Below are positions 24,484 through 32,546 of a stretch of 53,158 nt of DNA, piece by piece. The translations under genes and the position numbers were made by a program. The notes under the pieces were generated by a model. That model was not told the origin of the DNA. It ran no database searches and worked only from the letters and a program-made list of their open reading frames with translations. This stretch comes from DATMTS01 sp035564555 (GTDB taxonomy: Bacteria; Actinomycetota; Actinomycetes; Actinomycetales; Microbacteriaceae): contig DATMTS010000072.1 in assembly GCA_035564555.1 (NCBI GenBank), forward strand, positions 1 through 53,158, written 5' to 3'. Within the stretch, counting starts at the first letter, position 1, and each line of letters opens with the position of its first letter.

Positions 24484-26334
24484 TCATTCGACCGTGACCG
24501 ACTTGGCCAGGTTGCGCGGCTGGTCGACGTCAAGGCCCTTGGCTGCGGACAGTTCCATCGCGAAGATCTGCAACGGGATGACGGCCAGCAACGGCTCGAA
24601 CAGCGGCTCCGCAAGCGGAATGCGCACGACCTCGTCGGCGAACGGCAGCACAGCCGCATCGCCTTCCTCTGCCACGGCGATCACGCGAGCGCCGCGTGCC
24701 CTGATCTCTTGGATGTTGGAGACGACCTTCTTGTGCAGCTCCGGCGAGCCGATCGGGCTGGGCACCACCACGAACACGGGCTGGCCGGGTTCGATCAGGG
24801 CGATCGGGCCATGCTTGAGCTCTCCCGCAGCGAATCCTTCGGCATGGATGTAGGCGAGCTCTTTGAGCTTGAGCGCGCCCTCGAGCGCGATCGGGAAGCC
24901 AACCTGCCGGCCGAGGAAGAGCACGGCACGCGTGTCGGCCATCCACCGGGCCAACTGGGCCACCGGCTCGGATGCCGCCAATACGCGCTCGAGCTTCGCC
25001 GGAATCGCCGCCAGTTCGGTGAGTTGCGCCGCTTGGGCGGCATCCGACAGCGTGCCCTTCACGCGTGCCAGATGCAGACCGAACAGGTACAGCGCCGTGA
25101 TCTGCGCGACGAAGGCCTTCGTCGAAGCGACGGCGACCTCCGGGCCGGCGTGGGTGTACACGACGGCGTCGGATTCGCGCGGAATCGTGGCGCCCTGCGT
25201 GTTGCAGATCGAGATCGTGCGTGCGCCGGCCTCCCTGGCGAACTTCACGGCCATCAACGTGTCCATGGTCTCGCCGGACTGGCTGATCGAGATCACCAGG
25301 GTCGTCGGCGTGATCACCGGGTTGCGGTATCGGTACTCGTGGCTCAACTCGACTTCGACCGGCACCCTGGACCACTGCTCGATGGCGTACCGACCCACCA
25401 GGCCCGCGTACGACGCGGTACCGCAGGCGATGATGGTGATGCGATCGATGCCGGCGAGCACGTCTTCGCCGAGCTCGTCGAGTTCGTCGATGGCGACGTG
25501 ACCGTCACGCACACGACCGCGCAGCGTGTTGGCGACGGCCTCGGGCTCCTCGCTGATCTCCTTCGCCATGAAGCTCGACCAGCCGCCCTTCTCGGCGGCG
25601 GAAGCGTCCCATGCCACCTCGAACGGCTCCACCTCGACGGTCTCGCCGTAGAAGTCGGTCACGGTGACCTCATCGGCCGTGATCGCGACGATCTGGTCCT
25701 GTCCGATCGCCACTGCGCGCCTGGTGTGCTCGACGAAGGCCGCGACATCCGACCCGAGGAAGTTCTCACCGTCGCCCAGGCCGATCACCAGCGGTGAGTT
25801 GCGGCGGGCCGCCACGACGAGGCCGGGTGCCTCCTGATGCACGGCGAGCAGGGTGAAGGCGCCGTCCAGACGCGCGACGACCCGGCGGAACGCTTCCCGC
25901 AGGTCGCCGGTCGCGCGGTACTCCCGGCCGAGCAGTACGGCCGCGACCTCGCTGTCGGTCTCGCTGATGAACACCTCGCCCGCGGCGAGCAGCTCGTCTT
26001 TCAGGACGGCGAAGTTCTCGATGATGCCGTTGTGGATGAGCGCCAGTCTGCCGTCGTCGCCCAGATGAGGGTGCGCGTTCACGTCGGTGGGGCCGCCATG
26101 GGTCGCCCACCGGGTGTGGCCGATTCCGGTGGCGCCGTTCGAGATCGGATTGGACTTGAGGTCGTCGGCGAGCACCTTGAGCTTGCCCGCGCGCTTGGCG
26201 GTGTGAAGCCGGCCGTCGCCGTCGATCACGGCGACCCCCGCGGAGTCATACCCGCGATATTCCAAGCGCTTCAGACCACCGAGGAGCACCTCGAGGCTCT
26301 GGTCGCCGCCGACGTACCCCACGATTCCACACAT
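24484..26334 (-). CDS. glmS: Glucosamine-6-phosphate synthase (glutamine-hydrolysing)
   Basis: A 616-residue enzyme that makes glucosamine-6-phosphate from fructose-6-phosphate and glutamine, the first step to UDP-GlcNAc. The N-terminal nucleophile Cys2 is in MCGIVGYVG. The glutaminase domain (GHTRWATHG) runs to about residue 230, followed by two SIS domains (ISQSGETMDTL, then the second half) and the terminal KSVTVE. Start at ATG 26334 is required for Cys2; the in-frame reading upstream to 26604 is not coding. TACAAT (26342-26347) is 7 nt before the ATG, suggesting a leaderless message. No glmS ribozyme is possible with such a leader. Confidence 0.97.
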   Translation of the reverse strand: MCGIVGYVGGDQSLEVLLGGLKRLEYRGYDSAGVAVIDGDGRLHTAKRAGKLKVLADDLKSNPISNGATGIGHTRWATHGGPTDVNAHPHLGDDGRLALIHNGIIENFAVLKDELLAAGEVFISETDSEVAAVLLGREYRATGDLREAFRRVVARLDGAFTLLAVHQEAPGLVVAARRNSPLVIGLGDGENFLGSDVAAFVEHTRRAVAIGQDQIVAITADEVTVTDFYGETVEVEPFEVAWDASAAEKGGWSSFMAKEISEEPEAVANTLRGRVRDGHVAIDELDELGEDVLAGIDRITIIACGTASYAGLVGRYAIEQWSRVPVEVELSHEYRYRNPVITPTTLVISISQSGETMDTLMAVKFAREAGARTISICNTQGATIPRESDAVVYTHAGPEVAVASTKAFVAQITALYLFGLHLARVKGTLSDAAQAAQLTELAAIPAKLERVLAASEPVAQLARWMADTRAVLFLGRQVGFPIALEGALKLKELAYIHAEGFAAGELKHGPIALIEPGQPVFVVVPSPIGSPELHKKVVSNIQEIRARGARVIAVAEEGDAAVLPFADEVVRIPLAEPLFEPLLAVIPLQIFAMELSAAKGLDVDQPRNLAKSVTVE

Positions 26335-26455
26335 GCGCTCGATTGTACTGGGCGCCGGCTGCGTGGATGCCCCGGGCGAGCCGCGAGCATCGGCGGCGGA
26401 CGGGTGGGCGCCTCGGGCACGGTCATCGCGCCGCGCGCCGATAGGATTGTCGCCT

Positions 26456-27403
26456 ATGGCGGAGACCGCGGCGGGCAACGGCGGGGCGACACCGTTCGTC
26501 GAGGTCGATCGAAGCGATTGGGCGGAACTGGCGCGCGCCACCGAACTGCCCCTCACCCAGACCGAGATCGTGCAGTTGCGGGGCATCGGGGACCCTCTCG
26601 ACATGCGTGAGGTCTCCGAGGTCTATGTGCCGTTGAGTCGGCTGCTGAACCTCTACGCCGTCGGGGCCGGCCAGTTGCACCGGGCGACCAGCGACTTTCT
26701 CGGCGAACGCGCGGCCCGCACCCCGTTCGTGATCGGTGTTGCCGGCTCGGTCGCGGTCGGCAAATCGACGATCGCGCGCCTGCTGCGCGAACTGCTCTCG
26801 CGCTGGCAGGACACCCCGCGTGTGGAGCTCGTGACGACCGACGGTTTCCTGCTGCCCAACGCCGAGCTGGCCCGGCGCGGCCTGATGGAGCGCAAAGGCT
26901 TCCCGGAGTCGTACGATCGGCGCGCGCTGCTGCGATTCGTCACCGAGGTGAAAAGCGGCGTCGCCGAGGTACGCGCCCCGTTCTACTCTCATCTGAGCTA
27001 CGACATCGTGCCAGGGGCACAGATCGTCGTGCACCAGCCCGACGTGCTGATCGTCGAGGGCCTGAACGTTCTCCAGCCCGCTTCAGGCGGCAACCGCCTC
27101 GCCGTCGGCGACCTCTTCGACTTCAGCATCTACGTCGACGCGCGCACCCGCGATATCGCCACCTGGTACGAGGAGCGTTTCCTCAAGCTGCAACGCGGCG
27201 CGTTCGCCAACCCGCAGTCGTATTTCCATCGTTACGCGAGCCTCACCGAAGACGAGGCCCGGGCCAGGGCGCGACAGATCTGGGGTGCCATCAATGCGCC
27301 CAACCTGACCAACAACATCCGCCCCACCCGTTCCCGGGCACGCCTGGTGCTTCGCAAAGACGCCGATCACGTGGTGTCGAGCGTGCTGCTGCGCAAGATC
27401 TGA
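26456..27403 (+). CDS. coaA: Pantothenate kinase type I
   Basis: A 315-residue P-loop kinase that phosphorylates pantothenate, the first step of coenzyme A synthesis. Walker A GSVAVGKS lies at about 97-104; VTTDGFLLPN, KGFPESYD and VEGLNVLQ are CoaA signatures, and YFHRYASL is near the C-terminus. ATG 26456 gives the usual length of about 315; TAGGAT sits 8 nt upstream and no Shine-Dalgarno is seen. It is divergent from glmS, with 121 bp between the starts, and converges on glmM. Confidence 0.96.
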   Translation: MAETAAGNGGATPFVEVDRSDWAELARATELPLTQTEIVQLRGIGDPLDMREVSEVYVPLSRLLNLYAVGAGQLHRATSDFLGERAARTPFVIGVAGSVAVGKSTIARLLRELLSRWQDTPRVELVTTDGFLLPNAELARRGLMERKGFPESYDRRALLRFVTEVKSGVAEVRAPFYSHLSYDIVPGAQIVVHQPDVLIVEGLNVLQPASGGNRLAVGDLFDFSIYVDARTRDIATWYEERFLKLQRGAFANPQSYFHRYASLTEDEARARARQIWGAINAPNLTNNIRPTRSRARLVLRKDADHVVSSVLLRKI

Positions 27404-27418
27404 ACCCTGCAAGCCAGG

Positions 27419-27465
27419 AACGCGCACCAGAAGCGCCAGGTGCGTCGCGCACCAGACGCCGCGTT
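27419..27465. repeat. Short inverted repeats between coaA and glmM
   Basis: The 60-bp gap between the convergent genes contains overlapping inverted repeats (AACGCG at 27419 with CGCGTT at 27460; CGCACC at 27423 with GGTGCG at 27439). They may act as a shared terminator, though there is no T-run. Confidence 0.35.
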
Positions 27466-28825
27466 AAAGCGCGAGGCGCAACCGCACGACCTCGGCCAGG
27501 TGGTGAGCGCAGCGGTCGGCGGTCGGCTGGTCGGCCGCCTCGACCATGACGCGCACCATCGGCTCGGTTCCCGACGGCCGCAGCAGCACCCGTCCGGATT
27601 GACCGAGCTCCGCCTCGATCACGGCGACGGCGGCGGCGATCGCCTCGTCTTCGCGCAGCCGATGATGGTCGACACCGCGCACGTTCACCAGGATCTGCGG
27701 GTACACCGTCATCACCGAGGCCAGTTCAGCGAGCGTCTTGCCCTGCCTGGCCATCTCGGCCACCAGGTGCAGCCCGGTGAGGATGCCGTCGCCCGTGGTG
27801 GCGAACTCGCTCATGATCACGTGACCCGACTGCTCCCCGCCCAGGGAGAATCCGCCCTCGTCCATGCGTTCCAGCACGTAACGGTCCCCGACGGCGGTCT
27901 GCTCGACCTGGATGCCTCGCTCGGCCATCGCGAGCCGGAGCCCCAGGTTGCTCATCACCGTCGTAACCAGCGTGTTGTGCTTCAAGTGACCGCGCTCGGC
28001 CATGCCGAGAGCAATGATCGCCATGATCTGATCGCCGTCGACGACGTTGCCGTTCGCGTCGATCGCCAGACAACGGTCAGCGTCGCCGTCGTGCGCGATG
28101 CCGACGTCGGCACCATGTTCGAGCACCGCTTCCGCCAGCTTGTCGAGGTGCGTCGAACCGACTCCGTCGTTGATGTTGACACCGTCCGGCTCGTCGCCGA
28201 TCACGGTGACGCGAGCGCCGGCATCCGTGAACACCTCGGGCGAGACGCCGGCCGCGGCGCCGTTCGCGCAGTCCAGCAGCACATGGATGCCGTCGAGCCG
28301 GTGCGGCAGGCTGGCGAGCAGGTGCAGAACGTAGCGGTCCTCGGCATCCGCGAAGCGGCGGATGCGACCGACGGCACCGCCGGTGGGAGCCAGCTTCGGC
28401 TTGCCCAGGGCCGCCTCGATGCGGTCTTCGACCACGTCGGGGAGCTTCGTGCCGCCGCGGGCGAAGATCTTGATCCCGTTGTCGGGAGCCGGGTTGTGGG
28501 ATGCGGAGATCATCACCCCGAAGTCGGCTTCGATGTCCGCGATCAGGAATGCCGTGGCGGGCGTCGGGATGACTCCGGCGTCGAGCACGTCGACCCCGGA
28601 ACTCGCCAGCCCGGCGGAGACGGCCGCGGTGAGGAACTCGCCCGAGACGCGGGGGTCGCGCGCGACGACGGCGACAGGGCGCTTGCCCTCAGCGCGACGC
28701 GCCTCGGCGCTGCGGCCCTGCCCCAGTACCACGGCAGTGGCTTGGGCAAGGCCGAGCGCGAGGTCGGCCGTGAGATCGGCGTTCGCGAGCCCGCGTACGC
28801 CATCCGTTCCGAACAGACGTGCCAT
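27464..28825 (-). CDS. glmM: Phosphoglucosamine mutase
   Basis: A 453-residue phosphohexomutase converting glucosamine-6-phosphate to glucosamine-1-phosphate, the step after GlmS. MARLFGTDGVRG opens the protein, the phosphoserine is in ISASHNP (Ser about 109), the metal loop is DGDADR, the sugar loop GGEQSGH, and the phosphate loop RPSGTEPMVRVM. It lies 20 bp after rpsI, in the rplM-rpsI-glmM order seen across actinobacteria and other Gram-positives. Confidence 0.97.
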   Translation of the reverse strand: MARLFGTDGVRGLANADLTADLALGLAQATAVVLGQGRSAEARRAEGKRPVAVVARDPRVSGEFLTAAVSAGLASSGVDVLDAGVIPTPATAFLIADIEADFGVMISASHNPAPDNGIKIFARGGTKLPDVVEDRIEAALGKPKLAPTGGAVGRIRRFADAEDRYVLHLLASLPHRLDGIHVLLDCANGAAAGVSPEVFTDAGARVTVIGDEPDGVNINDGVGSTHLDKLAEAVLEHGADVGIAHDGDADRCLAIDANGNVVDGDQIMAIIALGMAERGHLKHNTLVTTVMSNLGLRLAMAERGIQVEQTAVGDRYVLERMDEGGFSLGGEQSGHVIMSEFATTGDGILTGLHLVAEMARQGKTLAELASVMTVYPQILVNVRGVDHHRLREDEAIAAAVAVIEAELGQSGRVLLRPSGTEPMVRVMVEAADQPTADRCAHHLAEVVRLRLAL

Positions 28826-28845
28826 CGGCAGCCGTGACGGGGGAA

Positions 28846-29343
28846 TCAGCGCTTCGAGAACTGCGGCGCCTTGCGAGCCTTCTTCAGACCCGCCTTCTTG
28901 CGCTCGATCACGCGCGCGTCTCGGCTGAGGAAGCCGGCCTTCTTCAGCGTCGCGCGGTTGTTCTCGCGGTCGATCTCGTTCAACGCGCGGGCGATGGCGA
29001 GGCGCAGAGCGCCGGCCTGGCCCGAGGGGCCGCCACCCGTGATCCGGGCGATGACGTCGTAGCTGCCGAGAAGGTCGAGCACCTTGAACGGGTCGGTGAT
29101 CAGCTGCTGGTGCAGCTTGTTGGGGAAGTAGTCGGCGAACTCACGGCTGTTGACCGTGATGCTTCCGGCGCCGGGCACCAGGCGCACGCGGGCGATCGCC
29201 TGCTTGCGACGGCCGACGGCTGCGCCGGGAACGTTGAGCACCGCGCGAGGCGTCTTCGGCGCCTCGGCTGCGGGGGTTTCGGTTGAGAAGCTCTGGGCTG
29301 CGTCAGCCTGCTGAGCCTCGATCTGGTCTGCGATCTTCGCCAC
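28846..29343 (-). CDS. rpsI: 30S ribosomal protein S9
   Basis: A 165-residue protein. The S9 core starts at about residue 38 (VPGAAVGRRKQAIARVRLV) and ends with KARKAPQFSKR, whose basic tail reaches the P-site tRNA. The first 35 or so residues are an Ala/Gln/Glu-rich extension. The start is GTG with AAAGGA upstream; a long in-frame reading further upstream is a shadow of rplM. It follows rplM by 44 bp. Confidence 0.97.
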   Translation of the reverse strand: MAKIADQIEAQQADAAQSFSTETPAAEAPKTPRAVLNVPGAAVGRRKQAIARVRLVPGAGSITVNSREFADYFPNKLHQQLITDPFKVLDLLGSYDVIARITGGGPSGQAGALRLAIARALNEIDRENNRATLKKAGFLSRDARVIERKKAGLKKARKAPQFSKR

Positions 29344-29387
29344 GATTGATAAGTCCTTTGTCTTCAGAGTCTCGATGAACCCGGCGC

Positions 29388-29834
29388 CTACTGGGCGACC
29401 TGGTCGAAGGTGTACGGCGTGGGCTGCTGCGCCGCGTGCGGGTGCTCGCTTCCGGTGTAGACCTTCAGCTTGCGCAACTGGGCGCGACCGATGGAGTTCT
29501 TCGGCAGCATGCCGCGGATGGCCTTCTCGACCGCGCGAACGGGGTTCTTCTCGAGAAGCTCGGAGTACGTGACGGCCGACAGGCCGCCCGGGTAACCGGA
29601 GTGACGGTAGGCCTTCTTCTGCTCGGCCTTCTGACCGGTCAGCGCCACCTTGTCGGCGTTGACGATGATCACGAAGTCGCCGGTGTCCATATGCGGGGCG
29701 AAGGTCGGCTTGTGCTTGCCGCGCAACAGGATCGCTGCGTGGCTGGCCAGTCGGCCCAGCACGACGTCGGCGGCGTCGATGACGACCCAGTCGCGCTGGA
29801 TCTCGGTTGCCTTGGGGGAATAGGTGCGCGTCAC
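29388..29834 (-). CDS. rplM: 50S ribosomal protein L13
   Basis: A 148-residue protein, normal length for L13. VVDA-type start (WVVIDAADVVLGRLAS), the LRGKHKPTFAPHMDTGDFV region and the AIRGMLPKNSIGR motif are all conserved. It is the first gene of the rplM-rpsI-glmM unit, with a clear promoter 130-165 bp upstream. Confidence 0.97.
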   Translation of the reverse strand: MTRTYSPKATEIQRDWVVIDAADVVLGRLASHAAILLRGKHKPTFAPHMDTGDFVIIVNADKVALTGQKAEQKKAYRHSGYPGGLSAVTYSELLEKNPVRAVEKAIRGMLPKNSIGRAQLRKLKVYTGSEHPHAAQQPTPYTFDQVAQ

Positions 29835-29967
29835 GATAGTGGCTGCTTTCTGATTCGTCGGTTGGATGTTCGTGAATCCCGCTCCGGGGCGTGTTCCTGC
29901 TTGGGGAACGCGCGAATGGAGGGCCGGGCGACGGATGCCACGCGCAGAGCGCAGGCACCAAGAGCCA

Positions 29968-29997
29968 AGCTTACGGCAGCAGAGGCATCCCGGTCAA
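29968..29997 (-). promoter_or_regulatory. Promoter of rplM-rpsI-glmM
   Basis: On the minus strand TTGACC (29992-29997) and TAAGCT (29968-29973) are separated by 18 bp. The -35 box contains the TGA stop of truA. The leader would be about 130 nt long, with short stems but no recognised riboregulator. Confidence 0.7.
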
Positions 29998-30932
29998 AAC
30001 GCGGCACTCCCTGGAGATCGCAACGTTCGTCGCGCCCGGGTCTGCTCGGCACGCTGCGCGAACTCGGCGGCAGCCGGGTAGCCGACCTCGAGCAGGGTGA
30101 GACCGCGGGCCGGCATCACGGTGAACGCGCTGGTGCGGGCGCCGACGTCGCGCAGCAGCACCAGGTCACGCACATCGAGCTTGCCCTCCCCCACTGCGAC
30201 GCACGCGCCGACGAGGGATCGCACCATGTTGTGACAGAACGCGTCGGCCCGCAGCGAGGCCACAAGCACGCCGTCCGGTTCGCGGTGCCAGCCGAACTCC
30301 TGCAGGGTGCGGATGGTCGTGGCGCCGTCCCGTGGCTTGCAGTAGGCGGCGAAGTCGTGCAGGCCCAACAGTGTGGCCGCCGCCTCGCTCATCGCATCGG
30401 CATCCAGCGGGATCGGCAGCCAGGTGGTGTCGCGCCGACGCAACGGGTTGCGGGCGGCTCCGGCGTCGGCGATGCGGTAGGCGTAGCGTCGCCACGCCGC
30501 CGAGAACCGGGCGTCGAAGCCGGGCGAGGCGAGGCACGCCCCGGTGATCACGACATCGGCGTCGGCGCTGCCGAGTATCCCGTTCAAGCGACGCCGCAGC
30601 GCCGCGGCCGCATCGGCGTCGGGAGCGCTGTTGCGGGAACGCCGCGGCCGCAGCAGCGCGTGCACCTGATCCGCGCTCAGGTCCAGATGTACCACTTGAC
30701 CCAGCGCATGCACTCCGGCGTCGGTGCGACCGGCGACCGAGAGCATCGGTGCGGGCCCATGCCGGGAGAACAAGGTCTGCAGCGCGACCTCGATGGTGCC
30801 CTGCACGGTGCGCAGCCCCGGCTGCCTGCTCCAACCGTTGAAGTCCGTTCCGTCGTAGGCGACGCCGAGACGGATGCGTGTTGCCGGCTCCGCAGGTTGC
30901 TCGGCGGGTTGCAGGGCGGGTTGCTCGGTCAC
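29994..30932 (-). CDS. truA: tRNA pseudouridine(38-40) synthase
   Basis: A 312-residue TruA. RIRLGVAYDGTDFNGWSRQ opens the domain, the catalytic Asp is in AGRTDAGVHALGQV, and YRIADAGAARNPLRR and HNMVRSLVGA follow. GTG 30932 has TAAACT (30940-30945) 7 nt upstream and no Shine-Dalgarno, so a leaderless start is likely; an in-frame reading to 30986 would add 18 residues. Insertions relative to the E. coli enzyme (about 270 residues) lie after the first strand block (RSRNSAPDADAAAAL). Confidence 0.93.
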   Translation of the reverse strand: MTEQPALQPAEQPAEPATRIRLGVAYDGTDFNGWSRQPGLRTVQGTIEVALQTLFSRHGPAPMLSVAGRTDAGVHALGQVVHLDLSADQVHALLRPRRSRNSAPDADAAAALRRRLNGILGSADADVVITGACLASPGFDARFSAAWRRYAYRIADAGAARNPLRRRDTTWLPIPLDADAMSEAAATLLGLHDFAAYCKPRDGATTIRTLQEFGWHREPDGVLVASLRADAFCHNMVRSLVGACVAVGEGKLDVRDLVLLRDVGARTSAFTVMPARGLTLLEVGYPAAAEFAQRAEQTRARRTLRSPGSAAF

Positions 30933-31015
30933 TCGGGCAAGTTTACGGAACAGGCGAACCGCCGTCGGCAGGGCAGGTTCCGGCATCCGCGACCGGGGAC
31001 GGCGAACGGGGCCCG

Positions 31016-31041
31016 GAAATCCGGGCCCCGTCGTCGGATGG
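31016..31041 (-). terminator. Terminator-like hairpin after dctA
   Basis: ACGGGGCCCGGA and its exact complement with a 2-nt centre form a very GC-rich stem 7 bp after the dctA stop. The minus-strand tail is TTCGCC, so the U-run is weak. Confidence 0.65.
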
Positions 31042-31047
31042 GCGGAG

Positions 31048-32406
31048 CTAGTTGGCGTCGGTGCGTGAGGATGCGGATGCCGACGCGGTCAGCACGCGCT
31101 CGCCCGGGGCGTGCTCGTCCAGGCTCATGGTCGCCTCATCGAACGGTGCGATCCCGCGCAGCACCTGCCCGACGCGCTCCTTGTCGATCTGACGGGTCCA
31201 GGTGCCGACCAGGATGGTTGCGACCGCGTTGCCCGTGAAGTTGGTCAGGGCGCGTGCCTCCGACATGAAGCGGTCGATGCCGACGATCAGACCGACGCCG
31301 TCGACCAGCTGAGGCCGGTACACCTGCAGACCTCCTGCGAGCGTCGCCAGCCCGGCACCGCTGACTCCGGCGGCACCCTTGGAGGCGAGCATCATGAACA
31401 GCAGCAACGAGACCTGCTCCCCGATGTTCATCGGCTTGCCGACGGCGTTGGAGACGAAGATCGACGCCATGGTCAGATAAATCGCGGTGCCGTCGAGGTT
31501 GAAGGAGTATCCGGTCGGCACGGTGATGCCTACGACCGGCTTGGAAACGCCCAGGTGCTCCATCTTGGCGATCAAGCGGGGCAGCGCGGCCTCGGACGAC
31601 GAGGTCGAGAAGATGATCAGGTATTCCCGGGCGAGGTACTTCATCAGGCGGAAGATGCTGACCCCGCTGACCAGCCGAAGCACTGTGCCGAGCACGAGCA
31701 CGATGAACAGGATGCAGGTGATGTAGAAGCCGCCCATCATGGTGGCCATGCCGACGAGCGCCTTGCCGCCGCTGGCGCCGACCACGGCCGCGATGGCCCC
31801 GAACGCGCCCAGCGGCGCGACCCACATGATCATCATCAGCACACGGAAGACCAGGGTCTGGGCGACCTCGATCACCTTCAGAATCGGCTGGCCCTTCGCG
31901 CCCAGCCGCTGAATGGCGAAGCCGGTGATCAGAGCGATCAGCAGCGCCTGCAGCACGTTGCCACTGGTCAGCGACGACAGCAGGGAGACGGGGATGATGC
32001 CCAGGATGAAGTCGGATGCCGTGCCGGCCTCGGTCGCGTCCGGCTGGTAGTGCGCGGCGCTGAGGTCGAGGCCGCTGCCGGGATTGAGGATGTTGCCGAC
32101 CACCAGGCCGATGCCCAGGGCGAACGTGGACATGATGATGAAGTAGCCCAGCGCGATTCCGCCGATCTTGCCGACGGTGGCGGCCTTCGCGATGGATCCC
32201 ACCCCCAGCACGATGGTGCAGAAGATCACCGGGGTGATCATCATCTTGATCAGGTTGACGAACCCGGTTCCGATCGGCTTCAGGCCGACGGCGAATGCGG
32301 GAAAGATCAGCCCGACGGCGATGCCGGCGACCACGCCGATGATCACCAGCAGGTAGAGGTAGTGCGTCTTGTCCAAACGCTTCGAGCGAAGTGGCGTCGT
32401 TGCCAT
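31048..32406 (-). CDS. dctA: C4-dicarboxylate:cation symporter (DAACS family)
   Basis: A 452-residue secondary transporter with eight or so membrane segments and two re-entrant loops. The serine-rich FSTSSSEAALPRLI and the GYSFNLDGTAIYLTMASIF motif are the substrate and cation-binding signatures of this family. Uptake of succinate, fumarate or malate is inferred from its divergent neighbour, a DcuS/DctS-type sensor system. AAGGAA lies before the ATG. The C-terminal tail is Ser/Ala-rich and hydrophilic. Confidence 0.93.
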   Translation of the reverse strand: MATTPLRSKRLDKTHYLYLLVIIGVVAGIAVGLIFPAFAVGLKPIGTGFVNLIKMMITPVIFCTIVLGVGSIAKAATVGKIGGIALGYFIIMSTFALGIGLVVGNILNPGSGLDLSAAHYQPDATEAGTASDFILGIIPVSLLSSLTSGNVLQALLIALITGFAIQRLGAKGQPILKVIEVAQTLVFRVLMMIMWVAPLGAFGAIAAVVGASGGKALVGMATMMGGFYITCILFIVLVLGTVLRLVSGVSIFRLMKYLAREYLIIFSTSSSEAALPRLIAKMEHLGVSKPVVGITVPTGYSFNLDGTAIYLTMASIFVSNAVGKPMNIGEQVSLLLFMMLASKGAAGVSGAGLATLAGGLQVYRPQLVDGVGLIVGIDRFMSEARALTNFTGNAVATILVGTWTRQIDKERVGQVLRGIAPFDEATMSLDEHAPGERVLTASASASSRTDAN

Positions 32407-32427
32407 GAGTGATTCCTTCGATATGGG

Positions 32428-32443
32428 TCCCGCTGCGGCGGGA
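32428..32443. promoter_or_regulatory. Inverted repeat in dctA-sensor intergenic region
   Basis: TCCCGC-tgcg-GCGGGA, a perfect 6-bp inverted repeat in the 140-bp divergent space, close to the dctA ribosome site. It could be an operator or a leader hairpin. No convincing promoter hexamers were found in this gap. Confidence 0.35.
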
Positions 32444-32546
32444 TCGTTCCGATTCGGTGTTCCATGGTCACGCGGCGCCGGCCCCTGGGAAGGCTTGTGG
32501 CCATACTGGTCTCACGGGGAGCGGCCCGGTCGCGAGACAATGGCGT

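Noticed and set aside
23455..25797. 780-codon plus-strand frame opposite alr, acpS and glmS
   Set aside because: It crosses three well-supported minus-strand genes and has no domain signal.
24429..26334. glmS ribozyme or other riboswitch before glmS
   Set aside because: The -10-like box is 7 nt before the start codon, leaving no leader to hold an RNA switch.
26335..26604. N-terminal extension of glmS by 90 codons
   Set aside because: GlmS needs Cys at position 2 as nucleophile, which only ATG 26334 gives; the extension also runs into the coaA gene on the other strand.
29344..29961. Long upstream in-frame extension of rpsI
   Set aside because: It is an out-of-frame reading of rplM; S9 starts at GTG 29341-29343 with a ribosome site.
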